A DNA stretch of 64,000 nucleotides from Melioribacter sp. (GCA_023250955.1 JAHEZQ010000012.1:37488-101487); one strand, 5' to 3'; counted from the first letter of the stretch, positions 9,237 through 18,751 are shown. The notes: generated by a model not told the origin, from the letters alone. Made by a program: numbers and translations.

Positions 9237-9346
9237 TTAAATCGTTACAATTCTATCTAACAAGGAGGAAGTATTTTTTTAAACCTCAACTTGGTAATTG
9301 GATATAATTAAAATCAGAAAATAATTTATAGATTGGTGGAGTTCAT

Positions 9347-11479
9347 ATGAAAAGAATTATTCTTTTTATTCTTATTACTATTTCATTTGTACAAGCACAG
9401 CAAAAAAACCAAACAGACACGTTAACTTATGAGATGAAACAAATTTCTATTACTGCAACACGCTGTGTTGAAAATCTTTTAGAAATTCCTTACGCAGTTA
9501 CTGTACTTCAATCGCAACAATTAAAAAACTTACGCGGTTACGGATTAGATGAAGCTCTTTCAACTATTCCAGGAGTTTTAGCACAGTCGAGATCTGGTAA
9601 TCAAGATGTCCGGCTTGTAATCCGTGGATTTGGAGCGCGTGGTGCCGGTGATAGATCTAATTCAGGTACATCAAGGGGAATCCGTGTTATGATTGATGGA
9701 ATTCCCGAAACGGAACCAGATGGCAGAACATCATTCGATCAAATTGATTTGAGTATTGCAGATAATATAGAAGTAATACGTTCTAACGCTTCTGCGGTTT
9801 GGGGCAATGCAGCCGGTGGTGTTGTAAATCTTTCTACAGTGCCATCAGGAACAGATCAAGGAATTTCATTGCGCACTATTGCAGGAAGTTTTGGATTTAA
9901 TCAACTTCAAGTTAGAGCTAATTCTACTTTTCAAAATGGAAAACTTTTTACATCACTCTCAAATAACAATTTTGACGGTTGGAGAAATCATTCTTCCAGT
10001 TTTAGAACTTTATTCAATTTAGGATTCATTTCAAAATTGGATGAAGCAACTAAACTTGGAATTTTCCTTTCGGGAGTTTCAAATACTTTTCATATTCCAG
10101 GACCTTTAACACAGAAACAATTCGATGCCGATCCTACACAATCAAATCCGACTTATTTACAAAGAGATGAGAGAAGATTTAATCGTTTAGGCAAAGTTGG
10201 AATTACGATGAATCATGAGTTTGATAATGCGAACGGAATTTCCGGAATGGTGTTTGTAAATCCAAAATATCTTCAAAGGTCCGAACGCGGAACGTTTCGC
10301 GATTTTACCCGGTACCATGTAGGCGGAAACTTGATGTATAGTAACAATTCTGAATTTTCTTCTTCAGTTATGAACAAATTTGTAATTGGTATAGATGAAG
10401 CTTACCAAGACGGCGCAATTTTATTTTATAGTTTGTCTTCAACAAATGCACGAGGAGATGTATTAAAAGATAATAAAAGGGAAGGTGCTAATACGTTAGG
10501 TGCTTTTGTCCAGGATGAAATTCTATTTAATGAAAAGTTTAGTCTAATTGTGGGTGCGCGCTATGACAACATTGCCTACTTCAGTGAAAGTTTCATAACA
10601 AGCGGATACGGCTTGCAGAAAAAAATCTTTGAACGTCTAACACCAAAAGCTGGGTTTACATATAGAATTTCTTCAACACACAGCGTGTACGCAAATTTAG
10701 GAGGCGGCACTGAGGTTCCTGCTGGTAATGAAACTGATCCAGCCGGAACTTACGGCCAAGATCTTGTGTATTTGATCAATCCTTTACTTGATCCTATCAT
10801 CTCAACTACATATGAAATTGGAACGAAACAACTAATTGCATTTCAGAAAAACGATCTGTTGAAAAATCTATCGTATGATTTAGCCCTTTACTACATTGAT
10901 ATTAAAAATGATATCATTCCTTACCGCGGAGGAAGATTTTATTTCACAGCGGGTAAGACTCAGCGCATTGGTGCAGAACTTGGGACTTCAGTTCAATTCA
11001 CTCATGGATTTTCGGTCAACGCAGCATTTACTTTTTCAAATAATAAGTATCAAGAATACCTTATAGATTCAGTCCATTACGATTTGAGTAAAGCTGGTAA
11101 GTTTGCTAATTACAAAGACAATAGAGTTGCAGGCATACCGGATTTCTTTTACAATGTTGGTTTAACTTGCGCACCTGTCGAATTGAATGGAGCTTTTGTT
11201 TCTGTAAGTATGAATGGAATTGGAAAGTACTTTGTTGATGACGCTAATATTTTATCAGTCCCATCATTCAACGTTTTAAATGCAACAATAGGATTGAACA
11301 AACCTGTGAAGTTAATCGGAGACCTTTCGTTTACCGGATTTTTGACAATTAACAATCTATTTAATTTGAAATACGCTGCGTCTGCGTTTATTAATCCGGA
11401 TATAGTGAACAATGAAGCAGTTTATCTTGAACCAGGAATGCCTAGAAATTTTGTCTTGTCGATTTCGTTTAGTTATTAA
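9347..11479 (+). CDS. TonB-dependent outer-membrane receptor (FecA-like plug)
   Basis: 710 residues. A signal peptide (about 1-18, ending VQAQ) is followed by a TonB-box-like stretch and a plug domain: LDEALSTIPGV, DVRLVIRGFG, GIRVMIDGIPETEPDGRT and AVWGNAAGGVVNLST. The rest is a 22-strand-type barrel ending in FVLSISFSY with a terminal aromatic residue. The plug resembles ferric-citrate/siderophore receptors more than SusC proteins, and there is no carboxypeptidase-like N-domain. It has its own SD (GGTGGAG) 8 bp before the ATG and ends in a bidirectional terminator. The ligand is not known; ferric siderophore is the best guess. Confidence 0.88.
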   Translation: MKRIILFILITISFVQAQQKNQTDTLTYEMKQISITATRCVENLLEIPYAVTVLQSQQLKNLRGYGLDEALSTIPGVLAQSRSGNQDVRLVIRGFGARGAGDRSNSGTSRGIRVMIDGIPETEPDGRTSFDQIDLSIADNIEVIRSNASAVWGNAAGGVVNLSTVPSGTDQGISLRTIAGSFGFNQLQVRANSTFQNGKLFTSLSNNNFDGWRNHSSSFRTLFNLGFISKLDEATKLGIFLSGVSNTFHIPGPLTQKQFDADPTQSNPTYLQRDERRFNRLGKVGITMNHEFDNANGISGMVFVNPKYLQRSERGTFRDFTRYHVGGNLMYSNNSEFSSSVMNKFVIGIDEAYQDGAILFYSLSSTNARGDVLKDNKREGANTLGAFVQDEILFNEKFSLIVGARYDNIAYFSESFITSGYGLQKKIFERLTPKAGFTYRISSTHSVYANLGGGTEVPAGNETDPAGTYGQDLVYLINPLLDPIISTTYEIGTKQLIAFQKNDLLKNLSYDLALYYIDIKNDIIPYRGGRFYFTAGKTQRIGAELGTSVQFTHGFSVNAAFTFSNNKYQEYLIDSVHYDLSKAGKFANYKDNRVAGIPDFFYNVGLTCAPVELNGAFVSVSMNGIGKYFVDDANILSVPSFNVLNATIGLNKPVKLIGDLSFTGFLTINNLFNLKYAASAFINPDIVNNEAVYLEPGMPRNFVLSISFSY

Positions 11480-11502
11480 TAATTATTTAGCTGCATAAAT
11501 GA

Positions 11503-11531
11503 AAAAGGCGAACTGATTTAGTTCGCCTTTT
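11503..11531. terminator. bidirectional terminator between convergent genes
   Basis: AAAAGGCGAACT (11503-11514) pairs perfectly with AGTTCGCCTTTT (11520-11531) around a 5-base loop, with T runs on both strands. It serves the receptor gene (+) and the M28 peptidase gene (-). Confidence 0.85.
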
Positions 11532-11570
11532 GTATTTTTTTGCTAAATGCTAATGACTTTACATTGACAG

Positions 11571-13376
11571 CTATCTTGCAATCAACTCTACATTAAATAT
11601 TATTTCTTTTCCATCTCTTTGAACTACTACATCAACTTTGTCACCGGCTTTGTAATCCTGAACGGCATACATAAAATCATAAATATTGCTAACTGTTTTA
11701 GGGCCAAATTTTACGATGATATCACCAGTTTTCATTCCGGATTTAGCTGCAGGACTGCCTTCAGTTACACCCGAGAGTTTATAACCAGATCCGTTAAAAC
11801 CGAATTCCGGGATAGTACCAACGGTCACGCGAGTTTTTCCACCGTCTCCACCTCTTTGTGCAGGTTCTTCAACCTTAACATAATCAGGCCTTTTTTCTAA
11901 ATTATCAACAACTAGAGCAATATCGAAAACATAATTAGCAACCTTTGCTTCGCCTTCACAATTTATTTTTTCAGGATCGTCAGATGGTTTATGATAATCC
12001 GGATGTGTACCGGTAAAAAAGAAAAGTACCGGAATATTTTTATTTGAAAATGCTTGATGATCACTACCGCCTGATCCGCCCTCGCTCATTCCTAATTTAA
12101 AACTGTAAATATTTTTTTGATTTAACAATTCCTTCCATTTAGAAGAAGTACCTGAACCAATTATGGTTAAACTGTTATCTTCATTCAGACGTCCGATCAT
12201 ATCCATGTTTAACATTGCAACCACATTTTTAATATCAACGGGAAAATTATTAGCCATAAATGTTGAACCGAGTATTCCAAGTTCTTCACCGGAGAAAGCT
12301 ACAAAGATTATGCTGCGTTTCAATAATCCCTGCATGGAGGCAAATTTCTCGGCTACTTCCAATACTCCAGTTGTTCCTGAAGCATTGTCATCAGCTCCGT
12401 TATGAATTTGTTTGTCTTGACCTTTATACATTGAAGATTCTTTTAGCTGATCAATACCAAGATGATCATAATGTGCACCGATTACAATAAATTCATTTTT
12501 CAAAACCGGGTCGCTTCCTTCAATCATTCCTGCAACATTTCTTCCTTTCTTCTCAATTTCTTTCACTTCTGTAGAAAGGGCAACTTTGACATTCTTAAAT
12601 GAAAATGAAAATGGTTTTTTTGAAGCATCAATTTGTTTTTGGATTTCGACAAAGTTTTGTCCATCAGCTTTAAAAAATTCATCAACGAAACTTCTTTTTA
12701 CATTTTGAACGGAAATATTTTTCATAGCAGGTGCACCATCGTAGTGAAGTTCCATCAACTGATCATCATCATTCTTGGGTGTATAACCGTTGACGAAGAT
12801 GATAGCAAGGGCGCCCTTCTCTTTTGCAACAGTAGCTTTATTTCTAAAGGAAGCATATTTATCAAACTCTGATCTTGAACTGTCGTGTTCAGGATGATAC
12901 TGCAGAACAACAACAGTTTTCCCTTTAACATCAATGCCAGAATAGTCATCGTAATTTAATTTTGGAGCGGAAATTCCATATCCGGCAAAAACTAAATCGC
13001 CGCTAACTTTTCCTTTTCCTGAATAGGAAACTGTTGTATAATCAATTCCGGTTTTAAGATTTTGCCTTTTTCCTTTCACATCAAAAGTAAGAGAATTAGC
13101 TTTTGTCATTTCAACTTTTTCGATAAAAGGAAATTCTTGGAACCAATTTCCGTTGAATGCAGGTTCTAATCCGTAAAGTTGAAATTCACTTTTAATATAA
13201 TCTCCTGCTATTCTTTCTTCAGGACTTCCAGTGAATCTTCCTTTCATTGCATCTGATGCGAGATAGAAGACGTTAGCTTTTACTTCTTCGGCTGTTATTT
13301 CTGGTCGGTGAATTTTGTTCTGTGCTTGAATTGAAACGATAAATAGAATTGTTAATAGGATAGTAATTCTCTTCAT
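11571..13376 (-). CDS. secreted M28 metallopeptidase with PA and PDZ domains
   Basis: 601 residues. A signal peptide (about 1-18, VSIQAQ) precedes a protease-associated domain inserted in the N-terminal half (GKTVVVLQYHPEHD, AIIFVNGY). The M28 zinc-peptidase core follows with its ligands in order: GAHYDHLG, HNGADDNASG, FSGEELG, MLNMDMIGR and HPDYHKPSD. The last ~90 residues form a PDZ domain (GFNGSGYKLSGV, SPAAKSGMKTGDIIV). It is a periplasmic or extracellular aminopeptidase-type enzyme; the PDZ domain may recruit substrates. An SD (AGAGGAAA) lies just before the ATG. Confidence 0.9.
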   Translation of the reverse strand: MKRITILLTILFIVSIQAQNKIHRPEITAEEVKANVFYLASDAMKGRFTGSPEERIAGDYIKSEFQLYGLEPAFNGNWFQEFPFIEKVEMTKANSLTFDVKGKRQNLKTGIDYTTVSYSGKGKVSGDLVFAGYGISAPKLNYDDYSGIDVKGKTVVVLQYHPEHDSSRSEFDKYASFRNKATVAKEKGALAIIFVNGYTPKNDDDQLMELHYDGAPAMKNISVQNVKRSFVDEFFKADGQNFVEIQKQIDASKKPFSFSFKNVKVALSTEVKEIEKKGRNVAGMIEGSDPVLKNEFIVIGAHYDHLGIDQLKESSMYKGQDKQIHNGADDNASGTTGVLEVAEKFASMQGLLKRSIIFVAFSGEELGILGSTFMANNFPVDIKNVVAMLNMDMIGRLNEDNSLTIIGSGTSSKWKELLNQKNIYSFKLGMSEGGSGGSDHQAFSNKNIPVLFFFTGTHPDYHKPSDDPEKINCEGEAKVANYVFDIALVVDNLEKRPDYVKVEEPAQRGGDGGKTRVTVGTIPEFGFNGSGYKLSGVTEGSPAAKSGMKTGDIIVKFGPKTVSNIYDFMYAVQDYKAGDKVDVVVQRDGKEIIFNVELIAR

Positions 13377-13418
13377 GATTTTCCTCTGCGGTATAATATT
13401 GTGGTTGCCAAAATAATA

Positions 13419-14141
13419 TTATTCGGGTACATGAACCAAAAAATATTCCTTAGCAGTTTTTCCTATTAGGGTTGCTTGTTTGATGGTCATATGAAGATCA
13501 GAAATTATATCATCTTTTGCGCCCGCTTCAATAATTGCCAGATTTGAATCTTTCGCATTTTTAACAAGTGCATTGCAATAAGCAGTATCACCACCATAGC
13601 AAATTGATTTGCCATCATAGATGAATTTAAATCCAAGGGAAGGAATTAATTCTGATGAATTACCATCTTCTGATGGTTCTCTATGATTTACTTTGAATGG
13701 CTTGATTGTAACGGAATCGCGTTTGAAACTTTTCACCGAATCAATCGGTTTTAAATTTATTTGATAAGATACTTCTTTGCTATAAACTTTGATAAATGCG
13801 CGATAAATACTTTCGATCTCTTTGCAGCCTTTCGGATAAAAAATGTTGAGCGGACTTTTCTTCCTCAGAACAGATAAATATGTAAGAAGTGACCAAACGC
13901 CGCCAACATGATCGTGATGGCCATGGCTGATAAAAATATCTGAAACTTTTAGAATTGTAACAGCGCCAACATCTTTATTAAGATCGCGCAATATTCCATC
14001 GCCAGGATCTACAATAAATGTTGCCCTATCGGTTGTGATTAGTATTCCTGTTGCGATGTTTGGAATTGAACAATAAATTTTTATAAAGAAATCTTCTTTA
14101 CGCCAAATGATAGGATATTTTTGATACTCGTTTTTTTTCAT
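13419..14141 (-). CDS. metallo-beta-lactamase-fold hydrolase
   Basis: 240 residues. The zinc signature HGHHDHVGG is present, with DPGDG upstream and later GGDTAY and EAGAKDD, as in RNase Z-like and general MBL hydrolases. There is no signal peptide, so it is cytosolic. It follows feoB by 1 bp on the minus strand and is likely part of the fur-feoA-feoB transcript. It lacks the exosite expected of a true tRNase Z; the substrate is unknown. Confidence 0.8.
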   Translation of the reverse strand: MKKNEYQKYPIIWRKEDFFIKIYCSIPNIATGILITTDRATFIVDPGDGILRDLNKDVGAVTILKVSDIFISHGHHDHVGGVWSLLTYLSVLRKKSPLNIFYPKGCKEIESIYRAFIKVYSKEVSYQINLKPIDSVKSFKRDSVTIKPFKVNHREPSEDGNSSELIPSLGFKFIYDGKSICYGGDTAYCNALVKNAKDSNLAIIEAGAKDDIISDLHMTIKQATLIGKTAKEYFLVHVPE

Positions 14142-14142
14142 A

Positions 14143-16176
14143 TCAGATTACAATTTGCGCAACAATTCCGCCTACTAAAAAAGCGGCAATCCAAGTTCCG
14201 AACCAAATCATCATTCCTTCTTTCCATCCTCTTTCTTTAAGCATAACAACAAAGGAAGCAATACACGGAACAAATAAAGTAATAGTTATAATTGAAACAG
14301 TTTTTTGCATAATGGATAGATTCATATGAAAAAGTCCTGCTGCACCAAAATCTCTGCGGACCATTCCCATTACAAAAGCATTTGCTGCTTCTTTAGGAAG
14401 TTTTAACCATGTTGTGGTAAATGGTGCTAAGACATCTTGCCAGACTAAAAGTATTCCACTTACTTCCATTATACCAACTGCAAGTGCTCCAATGAAAAAC
14501 CAAAAACTTGCCTCTTTCATAAAACCAAAACTTCTAAAAAAAGTTTTTTTGAAAACGTTACTCATTCTAGGAAAACGAATCATCGGAAGATCTATTAATA
14601 GGGGAGAGCTTTCCCCAGGAAGCATTTTATTTAAGACTGTTGAAAGAACTAAAAGTACAGTTAAGATAACAGAGATATAAAGTATCATTGGTGCAAATCC
14701 GGCTCCGCTTAAAAGAGCTGCGATTACAGCTAATTGCGCCGAACACGGAATTACAAATTGAAGGATGGCTGTAACAATTGATTTTTCCCTTTCAGATCCA
14801 AGCATACGTGTAGTGATATTCGCCATTGTAATACAACCGAACCCGAGCATGATAGGAATTACAGCTTTACCATTTAAACCAATTTTATTAAACGAACGGT
14901 CAAGCATAGTTGCAAGGCGCGGCAGGTAACCGCTATCTTCTAATAAAGCCATTACGAAATAAAATCCAATCACCAATGGAAGAAGCAGAAACAGTAAGTA
15001 AGTTACGGTCATTGTTATAACACCAAACTCACCAAAGAATATTTTTACAAAAGGATTTTGAAAATTAAAATTTGATTGTGCACCATTTTGTTTCGAGAAT
15101 TCAGAAAATTCTTTTTGAAGTGTAGGATTAGCGTTTATACCGGAAGGGAAGTTGAAAGTTTTATTATTAATCACACTACCATTATTATCAAGAACCTTTA
15201 CATCTACATAAACAGGAGTATAATTGCCCGTAAATGATTTAATATTGTACTCAAATAAATCCTTACCAATTTTATTCTCCGTAAAATTTACAACTCTTTG
15301 AGAAACTAAATCGCCGATGAAAAAGTACATTAGAACGAGCATAAACAGTAAGATGGGTATACCCGTCACAGGATTTAAACATAGCCTGCCGAGATGATTA
15401 AAAATCTCTCCCTTTTTTGAATCCTCATATTCCACAAGGTCAACAATCTCATTTACGCGATTTCTTCTATTGATGTAAATTCTTTCGCGTTCATCTGCAG
15501 TGCCACATAATACATTATTTTTTTGTGCAATTGCTTCGTCGCCTTCCAATATTAATAGCGCATCTGATTGAGGAACAGATTTTTCCATAACCTGATTCAG
15601 TAAAAAATGGAGATCAAGTTCTTGTTTACCAACTCTTGCTGAATTTACTGCCTCACCAATTTGATCAAATCCTAATTTATCAACTGCAGCCGTTTGGTAA
15701 ACCTCAACTCCAAGAAGATCAGAAAGTTTTTTTGTGTCAATTTTAATTTTTCTTTTCTTGAGTTCATCACTGAAATTTAAAAGTACTGAAACCTTTTTAC
15801 CCATATCAATTAATTGAAGAGTGAGGAAAAGATCGCGATCGAGATTAAGTGCATTAACTACATTTAAAATTACATCAGCTGATAAGATTATATCGCGTGC
15901 AACTTTTTCTTCATCATTAAATGAACCGACTCCGTATATTCCCGGTGTATCGTAAACATCATTTCCCTGGAAATGACTTTTTGTAATAGATACTGTTGTG
16001 CCGGGGAAGTTGGAAACATCAACATACATTCCACTCATGAAATTAAAGAAACATGATTTGCCCACATTTGGATTACCAACTAGAACAACTTTTTGGAGTT
16101 CTTTTGGTTTAATAAGAGTTGTGTATGGTGTGATTATTTTATCTTTATCAAGGCTAACTAAATTATCTGTTTTCAT
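14143..16176 (-). CDS. feoB: ferrous iron transporter FeoB
   Basis: 677 residues. The N-terminal G domain has G1 GNPNVGKS (34-41), G3 DTPG (76-79) and a G4-like NFSD (134-137). A cytosolic helical spacer leads to the first membrane helix near 272-290. A soluble segment of about 75 residues (300-376), rich in beta-like sequence, precedes the gate-containing core with LLEDSGYLPR and the second gate region. The segment between helix 1 and the core is longer than in the E. coli protein. It imports Fe(II) across the inner membrane. feoA lies 9 bp upstream, and fur before it. Confidence 0.93.
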   Translation of the reverse strand: MKTDNLVSLDKDKIITPYTTLIKPKELQKVVLVGNPNVGKSCFFNFMSGMYVDVSNFPGTTVSITKSHFQGNDVYDTPGIYGVGSFNDEEKVARDIILSADVILNVVNALNLDRDLFLTLQLIDMGKKVSVLLNFSDELKKRKIKIDTKKLSDLLGVEVYQTAAVDKLGFDQIGEAVNSARVGKQELDLHFLLNQVMEKSVPQSDALLILEGDEAIAQKNNVLCGTADERERIYINRRNRVNEIVDLVEYEDSKKGEIFNHLGRLCLNPVTGIPILLFMLVLMYFFIGDLVSQRVVNFTENKIGKDLFEYNIKSFTGNYTPVYVDVKVLDNNGSVINNKTFNFPSGINANPTLQKEFSEFSKQNGAQSNFNFQNPFVKIFFGEFGVITMTVTYLLFLLLPLVIGFYFVMALLEDSGYLPRLATMLDRSFNKIGLNGKAVIPIMLGFGCITMANITTRMLGSEREKSIVTAILQFVIPCSAQLAVIAALLSGAGFAPMILYISVILTVLLVLSTVLNKMLPGESSPLLIDLPMIRFPRMSNVFKKTFFRSFGFMKEASFWFFIGALAVGIMEVSGILLVWQDVLAPFTTTWLKLPKEAANAFVMGMVRRDFGAAGLFHMNLSIMQKTVSIITITLFVPCIASFVVMLKERGWKEGMMIWFGTWIAAFLVGGIVAQIVI

Positions 16177-16185
16177 AAACCTTAC

Positions 16186-16413
16186 TTACTGAATAATTAC
16201 ATGAATTTTTTTTGCGAGATCAAATCCTACTGCAATTTCTTGCCTATTTTTTTGAACTACAATCGTTCCACCGGGAAGTCGCTGTATACATTTTAGCGTA
16301 TCGCCTTCGGCTATACCGAGTCGTATAAGTTGGGATTTTATATTTCCTGAAGGTAATTTAACGACAATAAAAGGATTTCCTTTTTTCGCTTTATCTAAAG
16401 TGCTATTTGGCAT
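16186..16413 (-). CDS. feoA: FeoA, ferrous iron transport accessory protein
   Basis: 75 residues with the SH3-like FeoA fold: LPSGNIKSQLIRLGIAEGD, then LPGGTIVVQ and the C-terminal EIAVGFDLAKKI. I use the internal ATG at 16413 rather than a longer in-frame start, because the upstream residues are only an out-of-frame reading of fur and the shorter form has the normal FeoA length. It overlaps the 3' end of fur by 11 bp, so the two are translationally linked. It is thought to assist FeoB at the membrane. Confidence 0.9.
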   Translation of the reverse strand: MPNSTLDKAKKGNPFIVVKLPSGNIKSQLIRLGIAEGDTLKCIQRLPGGTIVVQKNRQEIAVGFDLAKKIHVIIQ

Positions 16414-16858
16414 TTTTATTTTGACCGCAATTAGGATTAGTACATTTTCCAAAAATATTAAACGAATAACCTGTGGAATCAAAACCGATTTCCGAAGAAA
16501 TTTCTTTAACAATTTTTTGAATTTTTGGTTCTGAAAATTCCTTGATAGCCCCACAGTTAGTACAAATTAAATGATCATGGCTTGTCTTTCCTACATTAGA
16601 TTCATAACGGGTTTTATTTTCTCCGAAATTTCTTTTTGAGAGAAGCTCACATTGTGCTAAAAGCTCAAGTGTATTATAAACAGTTGCTCTGGAAATATTA
16701 CTGTCACTACTTTTCATTTTTATATACAATTCATCAGCACCAAAATGTCCTTCATATTCCATTACAAAGTCCAAGACTTCAAAGCGTTCCGGCGTTATCC
16801 GGTTGTCTCCTCTTTTTAGAAATCGTCTAAATTGTTCGTGTGCTTGCTCTCGTTCCAC
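16403..16858 (-). CDS. fur: Fur-family metalloregulator
   Basis: 151 residues. The winged-helix DNA-binding half ends with SRATVYNTLELL. The dimerisation half has HDHLIC and two CxxC-type pairs (CTNC and CTNPNC), the structural zinc site of many Fur/PerR proteins. It is the first gene of a fur-feoA-feoB-MBL operon, which suggests it represses iron uptake and itself. A Fur/PerR-like operator lies 17 bp upstream of the start. Fur versus PerR cannot be settled; linkage to feo favours iron, while nearby peroxiredoxins keep PerR open. Confidence 0.88.
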   Translation of the reverse strand: MEREQAHEQFRRFLKRGDNRITPERFEVLDFVMEYEGHFGADELYIKMKSSDSNISRATVYNTLELLAQCELLSKRNFGENKTRYESNVGKTSHDHLICTNCGAIKEFSEPKIQKIVKEISSEIGFDSTGYSFNIFGKCTNPNCGQNKNAK

Positions 16859-16874
16859 TTAAATCAACCATTAT

Positions 16875-16889
16875 TTAGATTTAGTCTAC
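16875..16889. promoter_or_regulatory. putative Fur/PerR-type operator
   Basis: TTAGATTTAGTCTAC is an imperfect 7-1-7 inverted repeat resembling Fur/PerR boxes. It lies 17 bp upstream of the fur start in the divergent region between fur and the dodecin gene, so it could autoregulate the fur-feo operon. This is judged by eye only. Confidence 0.4.
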
Positions 16890-16927
16890 ATAAACATAGA
16901 AACTACTGCTATAAAAAGCAAAAAAAC

Positions 16928-16946
16928 ATGATGTAGAAAACATCAT
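16928..16946. other. short hairpin in the fur-dodecin intergenic region
   Basis: ATGATGT (16928-16934) and ACATCAT (16940-16946) flank a 5-base AGAAA loop. It lies between divergent genes, so it is unlikely to be a normal terminator and may be an operator or leader hairpin. Confidence 0.35.
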
Positions 16947-17057
16947 CTTTATTGAAAATCCCATTCTTTAATCTTACTCCTTAATAAGCTATCTTAATCT
17001 CAATAATAATTCACTAATTAATTGAATTGAACTTTTTATTTAATAAATGAGGTTAAT

Positions 17058-17261
17058 ATGTCAAAGACATTCGAAGTAGTAGAAAGAGTTGGAATTTCAA
17101 CTGAAGGGGTTACAGAAGCGGTTAAAGAAGTTATTCTTGAAGCAAACAATGAAAAAAAAGTTGGTTGGTTTGAGGTTATTGAACAAAGAGGCAGGGTAAC
17201 GTCAGATGGAAAAGTTGAATTCCAAGTTAAAGTTCGAATTGGTAGAAAACTTAAAGAGTAA
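17058..17261 (+). CDS. dodecin family flavin-binding protein
   Basis: 67 residues matching dodecin along its whole length: GISTEGVTEAVKEVILEAN, then WFEVIEQRGRV with the flavin-stacking tryptophan, and a final beta strand FQVKVRIGRKLKE. Dodecins form hollow dodecamers that store or buffer riboflavin, FMN or FAD in the cytosol. It has an SD (TGAGGT) 7 bp upstream, and the peroxiredoxin gene follows after 20 bp with its own SD (AAAGGAG). Confidence 0.92.
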   Translation: MSKTFEVVERVGISTEGVTEAVKEVILEANNEKKVGWFEVIEQRGRVTSDGKVEFQVKVRIGRKLKE

Positions 17262-17281
17262 TCTCACAAAAGGAGAATAAT

Positions 17282-17764
17282 ATGTCATTGAAAGTAGGGG
17301 ATTTGGCTCCAGTCTTTACACTTAAAAATACAAGTAACGAATCTGTTTCGTTATCTGATTTCAAAGGGAAGAAAAATGTTGTAATTCTTTTTTTCCCTGC
17401 TGTTGGATCATCAGTTTGCGAAAAAGAACTTTGCTCTACCAGAGATGGAATGAAAGATTATGAAAATCTTGATGCACAAGTTTTAGCTATCAGTGTTGAT
17501 GGTCCATTCGCACAAAAACTTTGGACAGATAAAAATCAATTTAATTTTCCGGTTCTTAGTGATTTTAATAAAGAAGTATCGCCAGCTTACGGTTCATTTT
17601 ATGATGTGTGGCTCCCCGGCAAATGGGATTTGAAAGGTGTCTCGAAGAGATCAGCATTTGTTGTTGATAAAAATGGATTGATTCAATATGCTGAAGTCTT
17701 AGAAGTTGCAGGTAATGAACCGAACTATGCAGCGATTCAAGATACTCTGAAAAAAATATCTTAA
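17282..17764 (+). CDS. peroxiredoxin (AhpC/TSA redoxin family)
   Basis: 160 residues with a thioredoxin-like peroxiredoxin fold. The active-site segment FFPAVGSSVCEKELC places the peroxidatic cysteine at C46 and a nearby cysteine at C51. The canonical PxxxT/S-x-x-C pattern holds, with Ser in place of Thr. It reduces peroxides in the cytosol. It follows the dodecin gene and ends in its own terminator. Confidence 0.88.
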   Translation: MSLKVGDLAPVFTLKNTSNESVSLSDFKGKKNVVILFFPAVGSSVCEKELCSTRDGMKDYENLDAQVLAISVDGPFAQKLWTDKNQFNFPVLSDFNKEVSPAYGSFYDVWLPGKWDLKGVSKRSAFVVDKNGLIQYAEVLEVAGNEPNYAAIQDTLKKIS

Positions 17765-17783
17765 TTTTGTTTTGATTCTTTTT

Positions 17784-17815
17784 AAGGGACGGAATTAATT
17801 CGTCCCTTTCTTATT
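17784..17815 (+). terminator. terminator after the peroxiredoxin gene
   Basis: AAGGGACG (17784-17791) and CGTCCCTT (17801-17808) form an 8-bp stem with a 9-base loop, followed by a T-rich run. Confidence 0.75.
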
Positions 17816-17871
17816 AAAAATGATTTAGAAACAAATCATAACTAGATAATTTTATTGATGGAGAATCTGTA

Positions 17872-18333
17872 ATGCTAGAAATAGGGAAGAAAGCACCCTC
17901 GTTTTTATTAATGGATACAAATGGTGTAAAGGTTTCTCTCAATGATTTCAAAGGCTGGAAAGTTGTTCTCTATTTTTATCCGAAAGATATGACATCAGGC
18001 TGCACTAAAGAAGCTTGTGATTTTAGGGATATTTTCCCAAACTTTAAAAAGGTAAAAACAGTTGTAATTGGAATCAGTGCAGATTCTGTTGAATCACACA
18101 AAAAAATTGAGAGTAAGTATAAACTTCCCTTTACACTTTTAAGTGATGAAAAAAAAGAAGTTGTTACCAAATATGGAGTATGGAAAGAAAAAAGCATGTA
18201 CGGCAGAAAATATATGGGGATTGAACGTACTACATTTATTATTGATGAAAATGGTTTGATTAAGAAAATATTTCCAAGAGTTAAAGTAGTAGGACATGTT
18301 GAAGAAGTATTAAAAGTACTCAAAGGACAATGA
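17872..18333 (+). CDS. bcp: thioredoxin-dependent peroxiredoxin, Bcp/PrxQ type
   Basis: 153 residues. The PrxQ active site PKDMTSGCTKEACDFRD puts the peroxidatic cysteine at C44 and the resolving cysteine at C49, the five-residue spacing of the Bcp class. It reduces organic hydroperoxides with thioredoxin. An SD (TGGAGAA) precedes the ATG. The next gene (PTPS) starts 1 bp after the stop, so bcp heads a four-gene transcript with the pterin genes. Confidence 0.92.
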   Translation: MLEIGKKAPSFLLMDTNGVKVSLNDFKGWKVVLYFYPKDMTSGCTKEACDFRDIFPNFKKVKTVVIGISADSVESHKKIESKYKLPFTLLSDEKKEVVTKYGVWKEKSMYGRKYMGIERTTFIIDENGLIKKIFPRVKVVGHVEEVLKVLKGQ

Positions 18334-18334
18334 A

Positions 18335-18751
18335 ATGATATATGTAACAAGGCGTGAAGTTTTTAGTGCTTCTCACCGTTTATTTAATCCAAATTTTTCC
18401 AATGAAGAAAATGATCGCTTTTTCGGGAAGTGTAACAACTTAAATGGTCATGGGCATAATTATATTCTTGAAGTAATAGTCGCTGGTGAAGTTGACCTGA
18501 ATACAGGGTATGTAATAGATCTAAAAGTTCTAAAAGAAATAATTAAAAAAAATGTAATAAATAAAGTTGACCATAAAAATTTGAATCTTGATGTTGATTT
18601 CTTAAAAGATATGATACCAACTGCTGAAAACATTGCGATCGGCATTTGGAATCAATTAAATGATAAACTGCCATCAGGTAAACTTTATTCGATTAAACTT
18701 TATGAAACTGAAAATAATTATGTTGAATATAGAGGGAAGGCTATCAATTGA
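18335..18751 (+). CDS. 6-pyruvoyltetrahydropterin synthase family (PTPS-II motif)
   Basis: 138 residues. Zinc ligands are H14 (FSASHRL), H39 and H41 (NGHGHNY); the catalytic cysteine is C33. The spacing Cys-x5-His-Gly-His matches true PTPS, which makes 6-pyruvoyltetrahydropterin, rather than QueD, which has Cys-x3-HGH. The substrate would be 7,8-dihydroneopterin triphosphate, the product of the downstream FolE. The FolE gene overlaps its stop codon, and an SDR follows, the set needed for a biopterin-type pathway. QueD function cannot be ruled out without assay. Confidence 0.85.
   Translation: MIYVTRREVFSASHRLFNPNFSNEENDRFFGKCNNLNGHGHNYILEVIVAGEVDLNTGYVIDLKVLKEIIKKNVINKVDHKNLNLDVDFLKDMIPTAENIAIGIWNQLNDKLPSGKLYSIKLYETENNYVEYRGKAIN

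Noticed and set aside
16186..16554. A 122-residue FeoA reading with extended N-terminus
   Set aside because: The extra 47 residues are fur sequence in another frame; the internal ATG at 16413 gives a normal 75-residue FeoA.
18335..18751. QueD (6-carboxytetrahydropterin synthase)
   Set aside because: The Cys-x5-HGH spacing and the folE/SDR context fit PTPS better, although QueD activity is not excluded.
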